Shown here piece by piece: positions 23,447 through 33,768 of a DNA stretch of 64,000 nt. Within the stretch, counting starts at the first letter, position 1. Every line of letters begins with the position of its first letter. A program made the translations under genes and the position numbers. Source of the DNA: Prorocentrum cordatum (taxonomy: Eukaryota; Sar; Dinophyceae; Prorocentrales; Prorocentraceae); contig CAUYUJ010017815.1 of assembly GCA_963575745.1 (NCBI GenBank), forward strand, positions 697,483 through 761,482, in the 5' to 3' direction. The notes below the pieces were generated by a model. It was given only the letters and a program-made list of their open reading frames with translations. It was not told where the DNA came from and did no database searches.

Positions 23447-24287
23447 ATGGGTCTGGTTCGAGCTGTTCACGAGAAGCCGTCCTTTTCAGTTCCCAGAATC
23501 TCTGAGCACGTGCGTGGCGTTCACCGTGATTGGCATGCTGATGCTGGTCGTCGAGAGGTTGTGGGTTTGCGCAGCGTTCCTTTGTTGTTGGCAGTGTGCC
23601 GATTCCTTGACACAGGGGCCTCATCTCAATTGGTGCCCGTGCCGCGCACTTCCGATGCATACGTGGACGTCATCTTGGGAAGGTATTTGCCCGCCCTCGA
23701 ATGGGTGATACCAGCTTGTACGACATCCCTGAGTTGATGGCCAGCAGAAGGTTCACAGGCGGTAGAAAACATCGGGGTCGTCCGGAGCCCTTGGCTCTCG
23801 TCAGAGGGATGTGGAGACTGGGACCACGTCTCAGGCCGCTGTGATCATAAATCGTGCATCGGCTGTGGAACACCAGCTACGAGCTACGACCAGGGCTCCG
23901 CTGCCGGACTGGCTGCACCCACCCTGGTTCGCACATCCCGCGCCATCCTGCTGGTCGACAACATTTCGGAGGGGCACGGGGTGACGCCGTTGAACCAGGG
24001 TTTCAGGAGTGCTTTCGTCTTTTTGGGCTCTCGACTGCACATGTCCTCCGCAACTCTCTGAGAACTGCCCGTCCTCGTCGGCCACGCGAAGCGTTCGCGA
24101 GCCGGAAGAAAAGCCTCAACATGTTTCGCTCGGCAATCGAGTTTGCAATGAACATGATTACGCACTCATCCGCTACGTCGTCGAGCATCGGCGCACACCG
24201 CCGATGACAGCAGGAGCGGCATCAGCATTCATCTCCACAGTTATAGCAGGAGTGTCACAACGTCTGCGGCAGCTGCAGGTGCGGTAA
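23447..24287 (+). other. Coding-like region of unknown nature
   Basis: One plus frame reads with balanced composition, interrupted by stops near 23735 and 24060 (for example DTGASSQLVPVPRTSDAYVD, RAILLVDNISEGHGVTPL and TAGAASAFISTVIAGVSQ). No domain is recognised and there is no start-site evidence. It may be retroelement debris. Confidence 0.2.
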
Positions 24288-24399
24288 CGACTCTGAGGCC
24301 GGTCGATCCTGCGCGGTCGTGCGCCACTCGCACCTCTCCCGAGCCCTCGATACCAACCCTCCCCGCCTCTGGCCATGCCTTCCCCCTTTAGAAAAAGGG

Positions 24400-24561
24400 A
24401 AAACGCCATAAACACAAACTTTTGGCGCTCCGCGCGGATTTCTTGGATCCGCGCCGGACCCCGGGCGCGCCAAGGGCGGCGCCGGAGGCGCCGCCAGGGG
24501 GGCCCGGCGCCGATCCAAGAAATCCGCGCGGAGCGCCAAAAAATGATGTTCATGGCGTTTT
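24400..24561. mobile_element. Long-hairpin foldback element, 58-bp arms
   Basis: Arms 24400-24457 and 24504-24561 are near-perfect reverse complements (AAAACGCCAT, TTTTGGCGCTCCGCGCGG, ATTTCTTGGATC and their complements). Inside, GGCGGCGCC..GGCGCCGCC at 24475-24496 continues the fold. The 162-bp unit would form one long hairpin. It lies beside another foldback and the copia element. It is non-coding and MITE-like. Confidence 0.65.
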
Positions 24562-24599
24562 TTCTTCTTCGACTTTTGCCTGTCAGAGCCTGTCAGGAG

Positions 24600-24790
24600 C
24601 AGGCCGACAACGAGCGGGCGGGCGGGCCCCGGGGCGGGCGGCCCGCGCAGGGCGGGCGGGTGCGCCCTCGGAAGGGCGGGCGGGCCCTGGCGGGCCCTCG
24701 GGGTCGCGAGCGAGCCCGGCCTCGGGCCCCAGGGCGGGCGGGCGGGCCCTGGAAGCGCGGGGCTGGCGGGCGGCCCAGGCACCGACGCGA
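24600..24790. repeat. GGGCGGGC-rich tandem low complexity
   Basis: Repeated GGGCGGGCGGGCCC and GCGGGCCCTGG units. A similar block lies outside the other copia LTR at 34155-34225. Confidence 0.75.
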
Positions 24791-24845
24791 TCACGTCGTC
24801 AACAAAAATCAGGGCGGGAAGCTTTTCGCCGCTCTCGTGCCCGGG

Positions 24846-24943
24846 GGGCCGGGGCCGTCAAAAAACGACTCGGGATGAAAAGCTGGCCCCGGGGAAAGGG
24901 TCGGAACCTCCGGGGGCACCGCGGAGAAAAAATCGAACCGCCG
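24846..24943 (-). repeat. Dispersed repeat B, copy 2
   Basis: Reverse-complement match to 11873-11990, including CGACCCTTTCCCC and TCGTTTTTTGACGG. A minus frame reads PEVPTLSPGPAFHPESFFDG, close to the peptide encoded by copy 1. Confidence 0.6.
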
Positions 24944-25060
24944 CACGCCTGGGGAGCTGGGGCGGGCGACCCGCGAAGCGGGCGGGCGCCTCGTGGATGG
25001 GGGCGGGCGGGCGGGCCCAGAAGCGGCGCGGCGGCGGGCTGGGGGGGGGAAGGCCGCGCC

Positions 25061-25241
25061 GGCTCTGCAAGAGGACAGGTTCACAAGATTTTTCTTCTCG
25101 GGCGGGGAGGAGACAGTTCAATCACAGTCCACCTCGCCTCCGGAACGGAGGCCCCTAAGCCAAAGTGGCTAAGTACGTATATACACACAAACTCTACAAT
25201 GTGCACAATTGGAATGGGAAGACCAGGCGAGGGGGGACAGC
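25061..25241 (-). repeat. 3' LTR of copia element
   Basis: Shares GGCTCTGCAAG, CACCTCGCCTCCGGAACGGA, GGCTAAGTAC, ACAATGTGCACAATTGGA and GGGGGGACAGC in order with 33769-33954. A TG..CA-bounded core would be 25066-25239. It contains a short palindrome similar to the SL core (minus strand TAGCCACTTTGGCT). Confidence 0.85.
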
Positions 25242-25830
25242 GCCCCGAACTCTAGCGCACTTAGCCCGCTCGGCTCTAACGGCGACGACTACGAAGAGAG
25301 AAACGACCCAGCTTGGTCGAAGTACGCGTACATGGATAAATCCTCCTTCCCCTCGTCTCCTCCTCTTCCTCTTGCCTCCTCGCATTATCTGCGTCCTCTT
25401 AGCCCCGCTCCCGCCCCCCTACTCTTCTCCTCCTCGGTTCTTCCCATGGAACTGGGGCCAGGATAATTCAGTCCTGGTGGCGCGTAGTCAGCACTGTCCC
25501 GGTGAAGCGCCTCGCCCAGCAGTGCGCGGCGAGAGGCCCCCCGGGATCTAGATTTCAAGGATATGTTAAGAGCTCGCTCGTTCAGATGACCTCCTTCGTC
25601 CACGAGACACAAGGCCCCCTCTGCGCAATCTATCATGAAGCGCAAGGTTACCGTTACTCGGGGATGGACAGAACCCCCTTTAGCAAAACGTGGTTTAGTG
25701 AAAACGACCGGAGGCCCAAACCTGGCAGGCGCAAGCTTGGGAAATAACGGCCACGGCGCCCTGTCGAGAACCGAAAACGGACAATCCACTAATCGACGTG
25801 TCCCTGTTGGGGGTTCTGTCCACTCCCGAG
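25242..25830. other. Copia 3' non-coding region
   Basis: Sequence between the RNase H end and the 3' LTR. It contains the foldback at 25653-25834 and no recognised coding domain. Confidence 0.5.
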
Positions 25831-25834
25831 TTAC
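25653..25834. mobile_element. MITE-like foldback inside copia 3' region
   Basis: Left arm 25653-25677 (GTTACTCGGGGATGGACAGA and CCCC) and right arm 25810-25834 (GGGGTTCTGTCCACTCCCGA and GTTAC) are imperfect inverted repeats enclosing about 130 bp. Total length is 182 bp and it is non-coding. Its position suggests insertion into the copia element. Confidence 0.5.
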
Positions 25835-26435
25835 ATGGACCAGCATGCGTTAGGGGGTCCGCAGGCATCCTGCCGCGAGGTAGCCATCTGACCTGGGATC
25901 CAATAGTCGCCCCTCGCCACGGCCAGGTCTACAGCGCTGCGCTGGTCCGCGCGGGGCCCCGCGCTATTGCGACTCAGTGTGTCGAATGCGCTCTTGGCAT
26001 CGACGATCGAGAGGGCACTCGCCTGCTCTCCAAAGGGGCAATCCTTTGGAAGCGGGACAGCAAACGGAGACGACACCGAATACCAATTGGGCCAAGGAAC
26101 GTCAACGCGAAAACTCCTGGAGCCACTGTGCTTCAGCGACCGCGCTGCTGAAAGATAAAGTCTCGGCAGCCACGGTGGAGGCCGCCGCGCGCTTGAGTCT
26201 CTGGGGTCTCCACGCGGCGGTTGTCTCGGATCGAAGCATCGGAAGCCATGGCAAGCCAAGCACCCTGTGCACCTCCACGCTCGGCGCTCCCCGGACCCGC
26301 GGCATCGGAAGCGGTGACGAACAAAAGCGATTGGGGGTTCAGCGACCAGATCGTAATCTCCCGCGCAGCTGACGCCTTAAGATAGCGACACACCTTGATC
26401 AACGTCAATCCGTCCGCGACCGAGGGGCGCGGCAT
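25835..26435 (-). pseudogene. Copia RNase H
   Basis: The minus frames read SLLFVTASDAAGPGS, QGAWLAMASDASI and, after a frame change, SALSIVDAKSAFDTLSRNSA and DQRSAVDLAVARG. This matches the copia RNase H pattern of a first Asp in SDAA, a QGG/QGA strand and then the D-A-K/S-x-x-D-x-L-S segment. The enzyme would remove genomic RNA from RNA-DNA hybrids during cDNA synthesis. At least one frameshift splits it. Confidence 0.7.
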
Positions 26436-27480
26436 GGCTGAGGCAAGGGTGGAGGCGGCGCCGGCAACATCCGGTCTGGATTCTCTCGCGACCCATTGCA
26501 GCTGCGCGATGACCGACCGATGGGAGGCAATTTCCCCGACATCGAGCTCAGCCTCTGGCTCAGCTCGGCGAGTTTTATCAAAGTGGAGGGTGGGGAGTTG
26601 ATCACGTGTGTATTTTCTTGACCCACTGTGATGCGATCCTCAAACTGCCTAAAACGCCGACCTCCGTAATCTGCCTCTCGCTCTTGCCATTTACCGAACT
26701 TAAATATGTTAGTCATCTGCTTTCGAAACCGCGGGAGAAACGACTCGGCCCCGGCGACGATCAAGTCGTCGACCTCGGTCAGAACCAGCCCCTCAAGGGC
26801 TCCCAAGTGATTTCTTTCACGCCACAGGCAGGGCTCCAGGAGACTCTTGACCAAGCCTAGGGAGGTGAGGTGATCAGCAAGCGTTCTGCGCCAGAGAAGA
26901 GGGGCATCATTTAGTCCCCATACCGGGGCAACAAGCTCGACGAGGCAGTCAGAGCCCGCTGGAAGCCCCGCCCCTGACAGGCATCAACGAAAATTGCGCC
27001 GTTGGGGCGCTGAAGTCTCTCGCTCTGACAGAGCGCGTTCTTGGCATCGGCAATGTTGAGCCCCCGGCTCATCGAGGCAGTGGTCTGCAAAAAAAACAGC
27101 CAGGGCGCGCGGGCCCTCAGGGTCTCGCCGCCCGGGTCCGATGGCCGCGCGCGCCATCTTGACGTGGCCGCCGGCTTCTCTCCGACGACTTCCGCCGGCT
27201 TCCACCGTCTCGCCATGCGCGAGGACAGGATGCGATCAGGACGTCGCCCCCCGACGGCCCGGGATTCCTCCGGCGACGGGGCCCGACCCGCACCGCTAGA
27301 CAACGTGGGGTCCCTTTCCATCGAATCGGACCCCTCAAAGTCCCGGCGCTCCTCCGAGGATAGGTCTTTCCAGCGTGCCTCGGCGCCGCGAGGATTGGAT
27401 CGGCCAGGGGCCCTAGGCGCCGAACCAGTCTTGGCGGCCTCAGTTGCAAAAGATGAGCCGAGAGCCGCATACCCAGCATC
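26405..27480 (-). pseudogene. Copia reverse transcriptase (RVT_2)
   Basis: From about 27480 downward the frame reads DAKNALCQSERLQRPNGAIF (motif A region, with a DAK in place of the usual DxxxAF). After a frame change it reads VKSLLEPCLWRERN and GLVLTEVDDLIVAGAE. VDD is the catalytic motif C. FKFGKWQEREADYGGRRFRQ follows, the thumb-side signature of copia RT. The upstream part is acidic and proline-poor, as is usual between integrase and RT. The catalytic DD pair survives but the frame does not. Confidence 0.75.
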
Positions 27481-27749
27481 CGAGAGAGAAGTGCGATGCA
27501 AGGTCGGGGCCTCCAGCCGCCGAGCTCCAGGTCTGCGTCTCCTCAATCAATCTTCTGTCTTGCCCTTTCCCCCCCCTCGCCTCGGCCCCCCACCTCGAAT
27601 TTCTTAGTTGGCAGGTCGAGGTCGTCCTCATCGGGGTCGGGCCCCTCCTAGCTCTCGAGGGAGGGGCGACGACTCGATCTGGGGGCAGGGGGCATTCGCT
27701 AGCGATCTCCTGGCCCAAGGCATGGAGGGGCCCCTGCCCGACTCAATCC

Positions 27750-28710
27750 CCCCTACCCGAATGGCCGACTGGACGGGGGCGGACTCGGCGGGGAGCCCGC
27801 TCGCGGCGGCTTCAGACTCGCTCGAGCAACTCCGCTGGGCTCTGACGGGGCCTCTTCGATAAGTGTAAGTCTAAACCTCTTCTCCGCAATTCCCCCCCGA
27901 CGATCGGAGGGCGCGGCGTTGGCGCCGTTCTCGGAGGATACTCCCAACATCGGGCGCGACATGGATAGGGGCCGACGGGGCGGCAGTGGCAGCCGCGCGC
28001 TCTCGGGCTCCTGGAGAATGACCGCATCTCCCGGCGCGCCGGGCACGACGCGGGCGCCGGGGTCGGGCGGCTCTTGGGCGGCTGCCTCGGGGGCATCCCA
28101 AGCCTCCAGGGGCGGCGGCCTCTCGGCAGCCGCGTCGACGGCTCCTATCCTCTTGGCAGGGTGGCGAATGTCTTCCCGAAGGCGAACGATGTCGAGCTCT
28201 CCAGAAGCTGGGCCCCCAAGGTTTCGGACGCGGTGGCGGGGCGGACTTGTTCCGCCGAGCACTTGAGCAGGCGAGCCCTCATCGCAGCCCGAACGGTGCC
28301 CCCGGCCGTTAGACTGGTAGACGACGACCCCGGGTCCGGCCCACCGATCCCTCTGCACCGAGTGGGACCTGTTTGAGGACGTGGTACGTCGGAACACATA
28401 GACCCACTGACCCGGGAAGAACGATTGATCCACGCGACGCTGAGCGCGCCCCGCCTCGGCGATGCGAGAGCGCGCGCCGAGAGCAGCAAGAGCTTCCCGA
28501 GCCCCCATCCCACACTCGATGTTGCCTCGCGAAAGTGGCGGCAGCAGAATCGCCATCGGCCGCGCCCGGCTGGACATCCTCCGAGCCGACGAGATCCAGG
28601 CCCTCATCTGAAAGCAGGCCGCGGGGAAACCTGGGGTTTTCACCAAAAGCCAGCTGAGAAAGCGAGAGCCCGCCCCTGTGGAACCCTCGATTCTTGGCCG
28701 CAACCACCTC
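27750..28710 (-). pseudogene. Copia integrase C-terminal domain and linker
   Basis: The minus frame reads RVDQSFFPGQWVYVFRRTTS, RDRWAGPGVVVYQSNGR and, in another frame, MRARLLKCSAEQVRPATASE followed by TLGAQL. The pattern FxPGxWVYxxR, RWxGPGxV, MRxRLxxxxxEQxR is characteristic of the integrase C-terminal module in dinoflagellate copia polyproteins. A long acidic, proline-rich linker runs towards the RT. Confidence 0.65.
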
Positions 28711-28784
28711 GGCCAAGAGAAGGTCACCCCCCTCCCGGGAAGTAGGGCTGCAACCAAGAGACGCCGTAGACAGAGCTTCCTTGA

Positions 28785-29164
28785 CTATCCCCCCGCGTCG
28801 TTCGCGCTCACCGTTCTGGCGAGAGGAGTCGGCTGGAATGGCGCGAAGAAATGTCTAGGCACGTGCTCGGCGCCTCGCTCGAACACTGACTGAAACTCAG
28901 CACCTCCGTCACACGTCAAAATCTCCGGCAGGTCAGAGGGGCGGATCCACGTCCGCGCGATAGAGGCCCACGCGGCCTTGGAAGTATCATTGCTGACCAG
29001 AGTGCGCCGCTGGAAGCTGGCGCCGCGATCGATGACGCTCGGCACTGCAACCGATTCTCCACCAATCTCAAGATAGAACAAATATACCCCCACGGCTGTA
29101 TTAAACGCATACGCGCGAGATTAATGGGCCTTCCGTTTTCATCCCGCTCTCGAGCGGGTGACAC
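28785..29164 (-). pseudogene. Copia integrase catalytic core
   Basis: The frame reads VIDRGASFQRRTLVSN, AWIRPSDLP-type sequence and DLPEILTCDGGAEFQSVF. These fit the rve core: a DxxxxF strand and then a second Asp in the xxDxGxEF motif. Integrase would join the cDNA ends to host DNA. The first catalytic Asp lies near the start of this frame. Adjacent frame changes prevent a continuous reading. Confidence 0.65.
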
Positions 29165-29885
29165 ACAGATCGCACTTAAACTCGTCCTTCACGAAAGTCA
29201 ACGCGTCAAGCCTCGCACCGGCAACCCGCGGCGCGCGCAGGAGATCCCCCCGTCGAGGATGACCTGAGTTGACGTGGAGGCGGCCCACCTCTCGCTTCAA
29301 CACGAGAGAAGCCGCTCCCGCGGGTCTCGGAGCCGACGCTCGAGGTTGACCCTCTCTCCCCTCTTTCTCCCCTTCCCCCTCCATCTCGCGCGGGGCGCGT
29401 CCAGGACCTCCGTCGGCTTCCGCCGCTGCTTCTGCCGGCTCAACCGGATAGGACCCCAGGGGCCCGTCGGACTCGCTACCCGCGGGCCCCCCCCGTGCCA
29501 GGATGACGATGGGCCCATGCCCCGGCCTCCACGCCGCTGCAGAGAGCAGCAACCAGCGCCTCAGGATAGACTTCATCTCGTCGTGCCCTGGCGGCGCCGA
29601 CAAGGGGGGCGCGACGGTGGCCCCCAGAGCATTGGCGATCGCAGAACTGGAGAAGGTCCGGGGAGTCACTAGCAGCGCGGTGCGTTTCCGGGATGGGTTC
29701 CCAGGTCGCCCGACAACGCCCAGGCCGAACTCGCGCCGATCAAACGCCAGTCGGTGGACCCGGGGCAAAGACGGCGCGACGCGCAAATCCTCGAGCTCCC
29801 ACGAGCTGGCGGAGCACGGGTGCTCAAGAGCAAAATGCCGCCCGCTCTGGGACTGGAATGCGGCGACTCGGGCGCGTACAAGCAT
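29139..29885 (-). pseudogene. Copia GAG-pre-integrase (HHCC zinc) region
   Basis: The end of this frame reads LKREVGRLHVNSGHPRRGDL, then TFVKDEFKCDLCVTRSRAG. LHxxxGHP followed by a CxxC pair is the N-terminal HHCC zinc module of copia integrases. The preceding 150 residues include an acidic GEGEKEG linker. The expected aspartic protease motif was not recognised. Confidence 0.65.
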
Positions 29886-30568
29886 GCACCTCAGGCCTCG
29901 ATCTCCCCCCCCTGCTGACGCCCGGGATCCATCCGCCCCCAGTTGGGAACTGTGGCCCGTGAGAAGGCACGACGCACGGGAGACGCGATCACGAACAGTG
30001 GCCGCTCCTCAGCGAGAATATTCCACAGCTTGGCCACCCCTTCAGGCGAAGCCAGATCCACTCCCCACTAGGGCGGCCCGGGCGCCCGATGCCCCCGACG
30101 GCGCAGCTCGGCGGTCACCCTGGGGGGGGGAAGATTTACAGAGCTAAGGCCCCCCCCCCCCCTGCGCGCTTCGGGCCTCATGGGGCCGCGCCGTCTGAGC
30201 TCCTCGCCCTTTCTGAGGCCGCGGCCGTCCAGGGCCCGAGCGACTGAGTCCCGGGCGGACCTTGGAATTCCGCAAATCTTGGGGGGGAGGTAGACGTCGC
30301 GGGCTAGGGCTGCAGCCGCGAAGCGGTCCTCCTCGAGGATGGGGATCCTGCTTTTCTCAGGCGTCTTCTCCTGCGCTCCTCCCCCGGCTTTCTTCCTCTC
30401 GCGCTCCTCCTCTCTCCTCCGCCTTTCCTCTAGCTTCTCGGTTCTCGCCTCCCCATTTTCTTCCTCGAAAGATTCTACCGCGGCCGAGGGCGGGTCTCCG
30501 CGCCGGAACGTTGCACTCGCGCCGTTGGTTTCAGTAAGCCGAACGACCTCAGAGGCCCCGGCGGCTCC
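29886..30568 (-). pseudogene. Copia polyprotein spacer (protease region expected, not recognised)
   Basis: Lies between the pre-integrase module and the unknown frame. Minus reading gives basic and acidic stretches (EARTEKLEERRRREEERERK) and the tag-like EKTPEKSRIPILEEDRF. No DTG/DSG protease motif was seen. Confidence 0.35.
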
Positions 30569-31390
30569 TCAGAGCCCCGACAAAAGCGCCCATCCTTCTT
30601 CATTTTTAACTTCGAGCCAGCGAGCCCCGCAGGGAATTAAGGTGCTCGGCGCTTGTCCTCCGCGGGCGTGAACGGCGAGGGCGGCGGGCAACTTTTTGGA
30701 GTCACTGGCCTCCAGCACTAGCGCGAGAGCAGGCCTCCAGCAACAGACCTTGACTCTCAACTCATCAGATCTTATCCCAGGATGGTTGTCGTGTAGCGAG
30801 GCAAGTTGCAGCTTATCGAACGTCGGAACATCGATGTGGCTGATTGGGGTCATCATCGGGATATGGTACACTGAACGCACTATGCTATCGACCATCGTAG
30901 CGAACTCCCGGTGCAACTTTTGAGCGGCCACCTTGTCGGCGAATATCCACTCAACGTAGGCGATGTGCAACGCTCTGCCTCTGTTCTTCCCCTCGGTCTC
31001 AATCATCATGTGCTCGATGATTCCACGCCGTCTTCCTGCAACCTGAACAAACAATGTTGCAGGAGCTGTTGCCTTGGCGCCTTCATCTCTAGATTCCACC
31101 AGCCTGCGATGAACGAGAGACACTGAAACGCCACCAGCAGTTCGACAACACATCTCACTTGGGTACTCCTCGATAGCAAACCCGAGGTCTGCATGGTTGA
31201 TCAGCGTGCTTGTCGATGTCATGAACCTCGACCTCATGACGTTTAGCGTGAGCACATTAGAGAAGCATCTGCTGAGGATCTCGATGTTGCCCTTGGGGTT
31301 CGTTACATAGCGCCCCACTATCACCCAGCATCTTGTTGCTGAGCGTGACCCAAAGTACCTGCTACGGATCACATCAACATCGGAGTTCAT
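30569..31390 (-). CDS. Unknown 270-residue open frame within the copia element
   Basis: An ATG at 31390 opens an uninterrupted frame to 30569 starting MNSDVDVIRSRYFGSRSATR. The first 230 residues have ordinary globular composition (for example VIVGRYVTNPKGNIEILSR, FVQVAGRRRGIIEHMMIE and SVYHIPMMTPISHIDVPTF). Codon third positions are mixed, not the strong G/C of the flanking copia sequence, and local GC is visibly lower. The last 40 residues return to copia-like composition. No family is recognised and no zinc or catalytic signature stands out. It could be a captured host or foreign fragment, or an unusual part of the copia polyprotein. The frame is also open upstream of the ATG into copia-like sequence. 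Confidence 0.4.
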   Translation of the reverse strand: MNSDVDVIRSRYFGSRSATRCWVIVGRYVTNPKGNIEILSRCFSNVLTLNVMRSRFMTSTSTLINHADLGFAIEEYPSEMCCRTAGGVSVSLVHRRLVESRDEGAKATAPATLFVQVAGRRRGIIEHMMIETEGKNRGRALHIAYVEWIFADKVAAQKLHREFATMVDSIVRSVYHIPMMTPISHIDVPTFDKLQLASLHDNHPGIRSDELRVKVCCWRPALALVLEASDSKKLPAALAVHARGGQAPSTLIPCGARWLEVKNEEGWALLSGL

Positions 31391-33763
31391 TGTTGCTTCA
31401 CCTGATGATGAGCCCGCCGCGGTAACCTCCGAGACCACCCCTCTCTCCCTTGCTCCGCGGCCCCAAGATCCTCCTGGAATTGCTTCGGAACCGGGGGCCC
31501 TCGGACACTGTTGCAAAACGCGTCAAGATCCCCGGCGAAAGCCTCCTCTTCCCTTGCCCCTGACAGGCTCAGGCCGCGCCGCGAGGCCGACTCGATTTCG
31601 CGGCCGAGGGCGTCGCTCAGACTCCAGAAGCTCACGAGCTCGAGCTGGTGCTGGCGCCCCGAATGGCGCCAGCGCGCCGGCGATCATCCTCGCGGGCTCC
31701 AGCCGCTGGCCCATCATGCTCGTCATCTGCTCGAGCCGCTGCTCGCTGTCCCTCCTCTGGTTCTCGACTGCGGACGCGACGCTCGAGCGGGTCTCCTGCG
31801 TCTCGGACATCGCCGCCCCCGGCCCGGCACCGCGCGCTGGGAACCGGCTCCGCGATGCTGGGCGGCAGCGGCGGCGGCGGGGGCTTCGTCGGCGCGCGCC
31901 CGCCCTCCGCGAGGACGAAGCCCTGGTCCAGCTCAGGGGGCGAGCTCAACTTGGCCGGAGGCGGCCTCGATGCCCGAGGCGGCGGCCTCGGCGGGGGGGC
32001 GGGCGTCCACGGGTCGGTGGAGCCGTAGGTGTCCACGAACTCCTTCAACTCCCGCTGCCTCTGCTCGAGGAGCTCATTGTTCTCGGTGGCCTCCTTCCTG
32101 GCGGCTCGGCGAGCGGGCGCTCCGGCCTTCTCCTCCTCGGCCTTCTCGCGGAAGGTCAGGCGCGAGTCGCGCTGCGGGCAATCCGCCCGAGCAGCGCGCG
32201 GGCCCCCGTGGGCCGCGCGAGCCCTTGCAAGGCGGGCGGGCGCAGCCCTCCGGGCTCGTCTCTCCCTGCGCCTTCGGACAGCGATCCAGGGCGCCCAACG
32301 CGCCGACGCACTTGCGGTGGAACCACATTGCCTTCAGAGCGAGGCCCTCCAACGCTGCAGGAAGTTGCCCAGGGGAAGCTGGCCCTGGTTGCACAAGCTC
32401 TTCTCATCCCCGGTCATCTCCTCCGCGCCCATCGGCTCGTCGAGACGCTCGATCTCCTCGGGGCTCGTCAGAGTGTCCTTCCAGGTGTCCGACGCCGTGT
32501 CTTCCTCGCCGCTGTCGACCGCAGAGATCGCCGCCCTGCGGCGCGTCAGCCCAGCGCCCGCGCTCGCCCCAGTTGGCGCGCCGCGACCTGGTCTTCAGGT
32601 CGCCCGTCATCAGCCGTCGATGTCCAGGGCGATCAGCACGCTTCTGGTCGAAGAAATCCCGGTCCACCAACTTGGCCGCCCTCAAGTTGCGGGGCTCCTT
32701 CCACGTCCTACGTCGTTCCTTCCCGAAGCGTTCCTCCACGATGGCGGCAAGCACGTCCAAAACTGCGTTCTCGTCCAGGTCCTGGGACTTCAGGGACAAC
32801 AGAGAAGCATCGGCCCCCTCTTCGGGAAGCTCCACCTCGTCGCCCAAGTCGTCGCCGTAGTAACTCTGAGGAGGCGGCGGGGGCTCGCTCCGGTCGAAGT
32901 CCACTGGGAAGCTCTTCGACGCCCCTGCTGTGTCTGGGAAGACCCGCTGTTCGGTGACGTCTAACTGCAAGAGGGCCGAGCGCATTGACAGGAAGTCTCT
33001 CTGGCCCAGAGTGATCGTGCGAAGGTTGATCTTGTTCTCAAGCGAGAGATAGGCGCCTTCCTCCAAGTAGCGTGCCTTGATATCATCTGGGACGATCAAA
33101 CCGCACGGCTGTGCCTCTCCTACTTGACTGTCCCTGGCGTAGAACGAAATCTGTCAGCGTCTCCCCGCGCTTGATCATGTGATCGAAAAGTGCCAGTTTC
33201 TGAGCCCTCCGGACCCTGTCGCCCGGCCGCCCGCCGTTGAGCACAGCCGTGTGATCGAGCAACTTAGTCAGGCCGTTGGAAGCTGCCAACGACGACCTCA
33301 CTGCCTTAAACTTCCGCTGCAACTCGACGGGGGGCCCTTCCACGATCTTCGGCGCCCTCTGGTTCTCCGTGTATCCCGTCCGCTCAGCCCATGATAACAA
33401 GTTGGCCAGGTAGGTCTCTAGATTCTCGAAGCCGAGCCAGGCTGGCGGCGGCCCAGAATCTCGGCTACGATTCGAAGATTCAGCTGCAACCCTAGAAGTC
33501 CAGCGCGAATCAACCCAGCAGTCGTTATGCCTCCCACGATCTGGACCTGACCAGCCCCAGTGACTGTTCCAGTCCCAGCTCCAGTCCTGATTCTCTTCTT
33601 GTGAGGCACCTGGACCCCAGGGGTCTCCCTGAAGCCACGGATCGGTGCTTGCTTCACGCGTCATGAGCTCTCCTCCCATCTCGGCTACGGCGGTCTGTGT
33701 TCTCCCTTCCTCCTGCGAACTCTGAGAACTCTGTCCTGGCTCAACCTCCGTTCCGCTTACCAT
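31391..33763 (-). pseudogene. Copia gag
   Basis: An ATG at 33763 (MVSGTEVEPGQ) lies just inside the 5' LTR. The first frame (to about 33083) contains PPAWLGFENLETYLANLLSW and DRVRRAQKLALFDHMIKRGE. The next frame (33099-32404) contains VPDDIKARYLEEGAYLSLEN, INLRTITLGQRDFLSMRSAL and LLQLDVTEQ. These are the helical capsid-type segments found in dinoflagellate copia gag. A third frame ends in a helical RRDSEQRLEQMTSMMGQRLE stretch. No intact CCHC knuckle was identified. Gag would package element RNA. Confidence 0.6.
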
Positions 33764-33768
33764 CTTTT

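Noticed and set aside
31140-31175. YPSEMC in the unknown copia frame resembles YPAEMC at the end of the LINE-2 methyltransferase-like domain
   Set aside because: Only six residues are similar and the surrounding sequence does not align. I treat it as chance.
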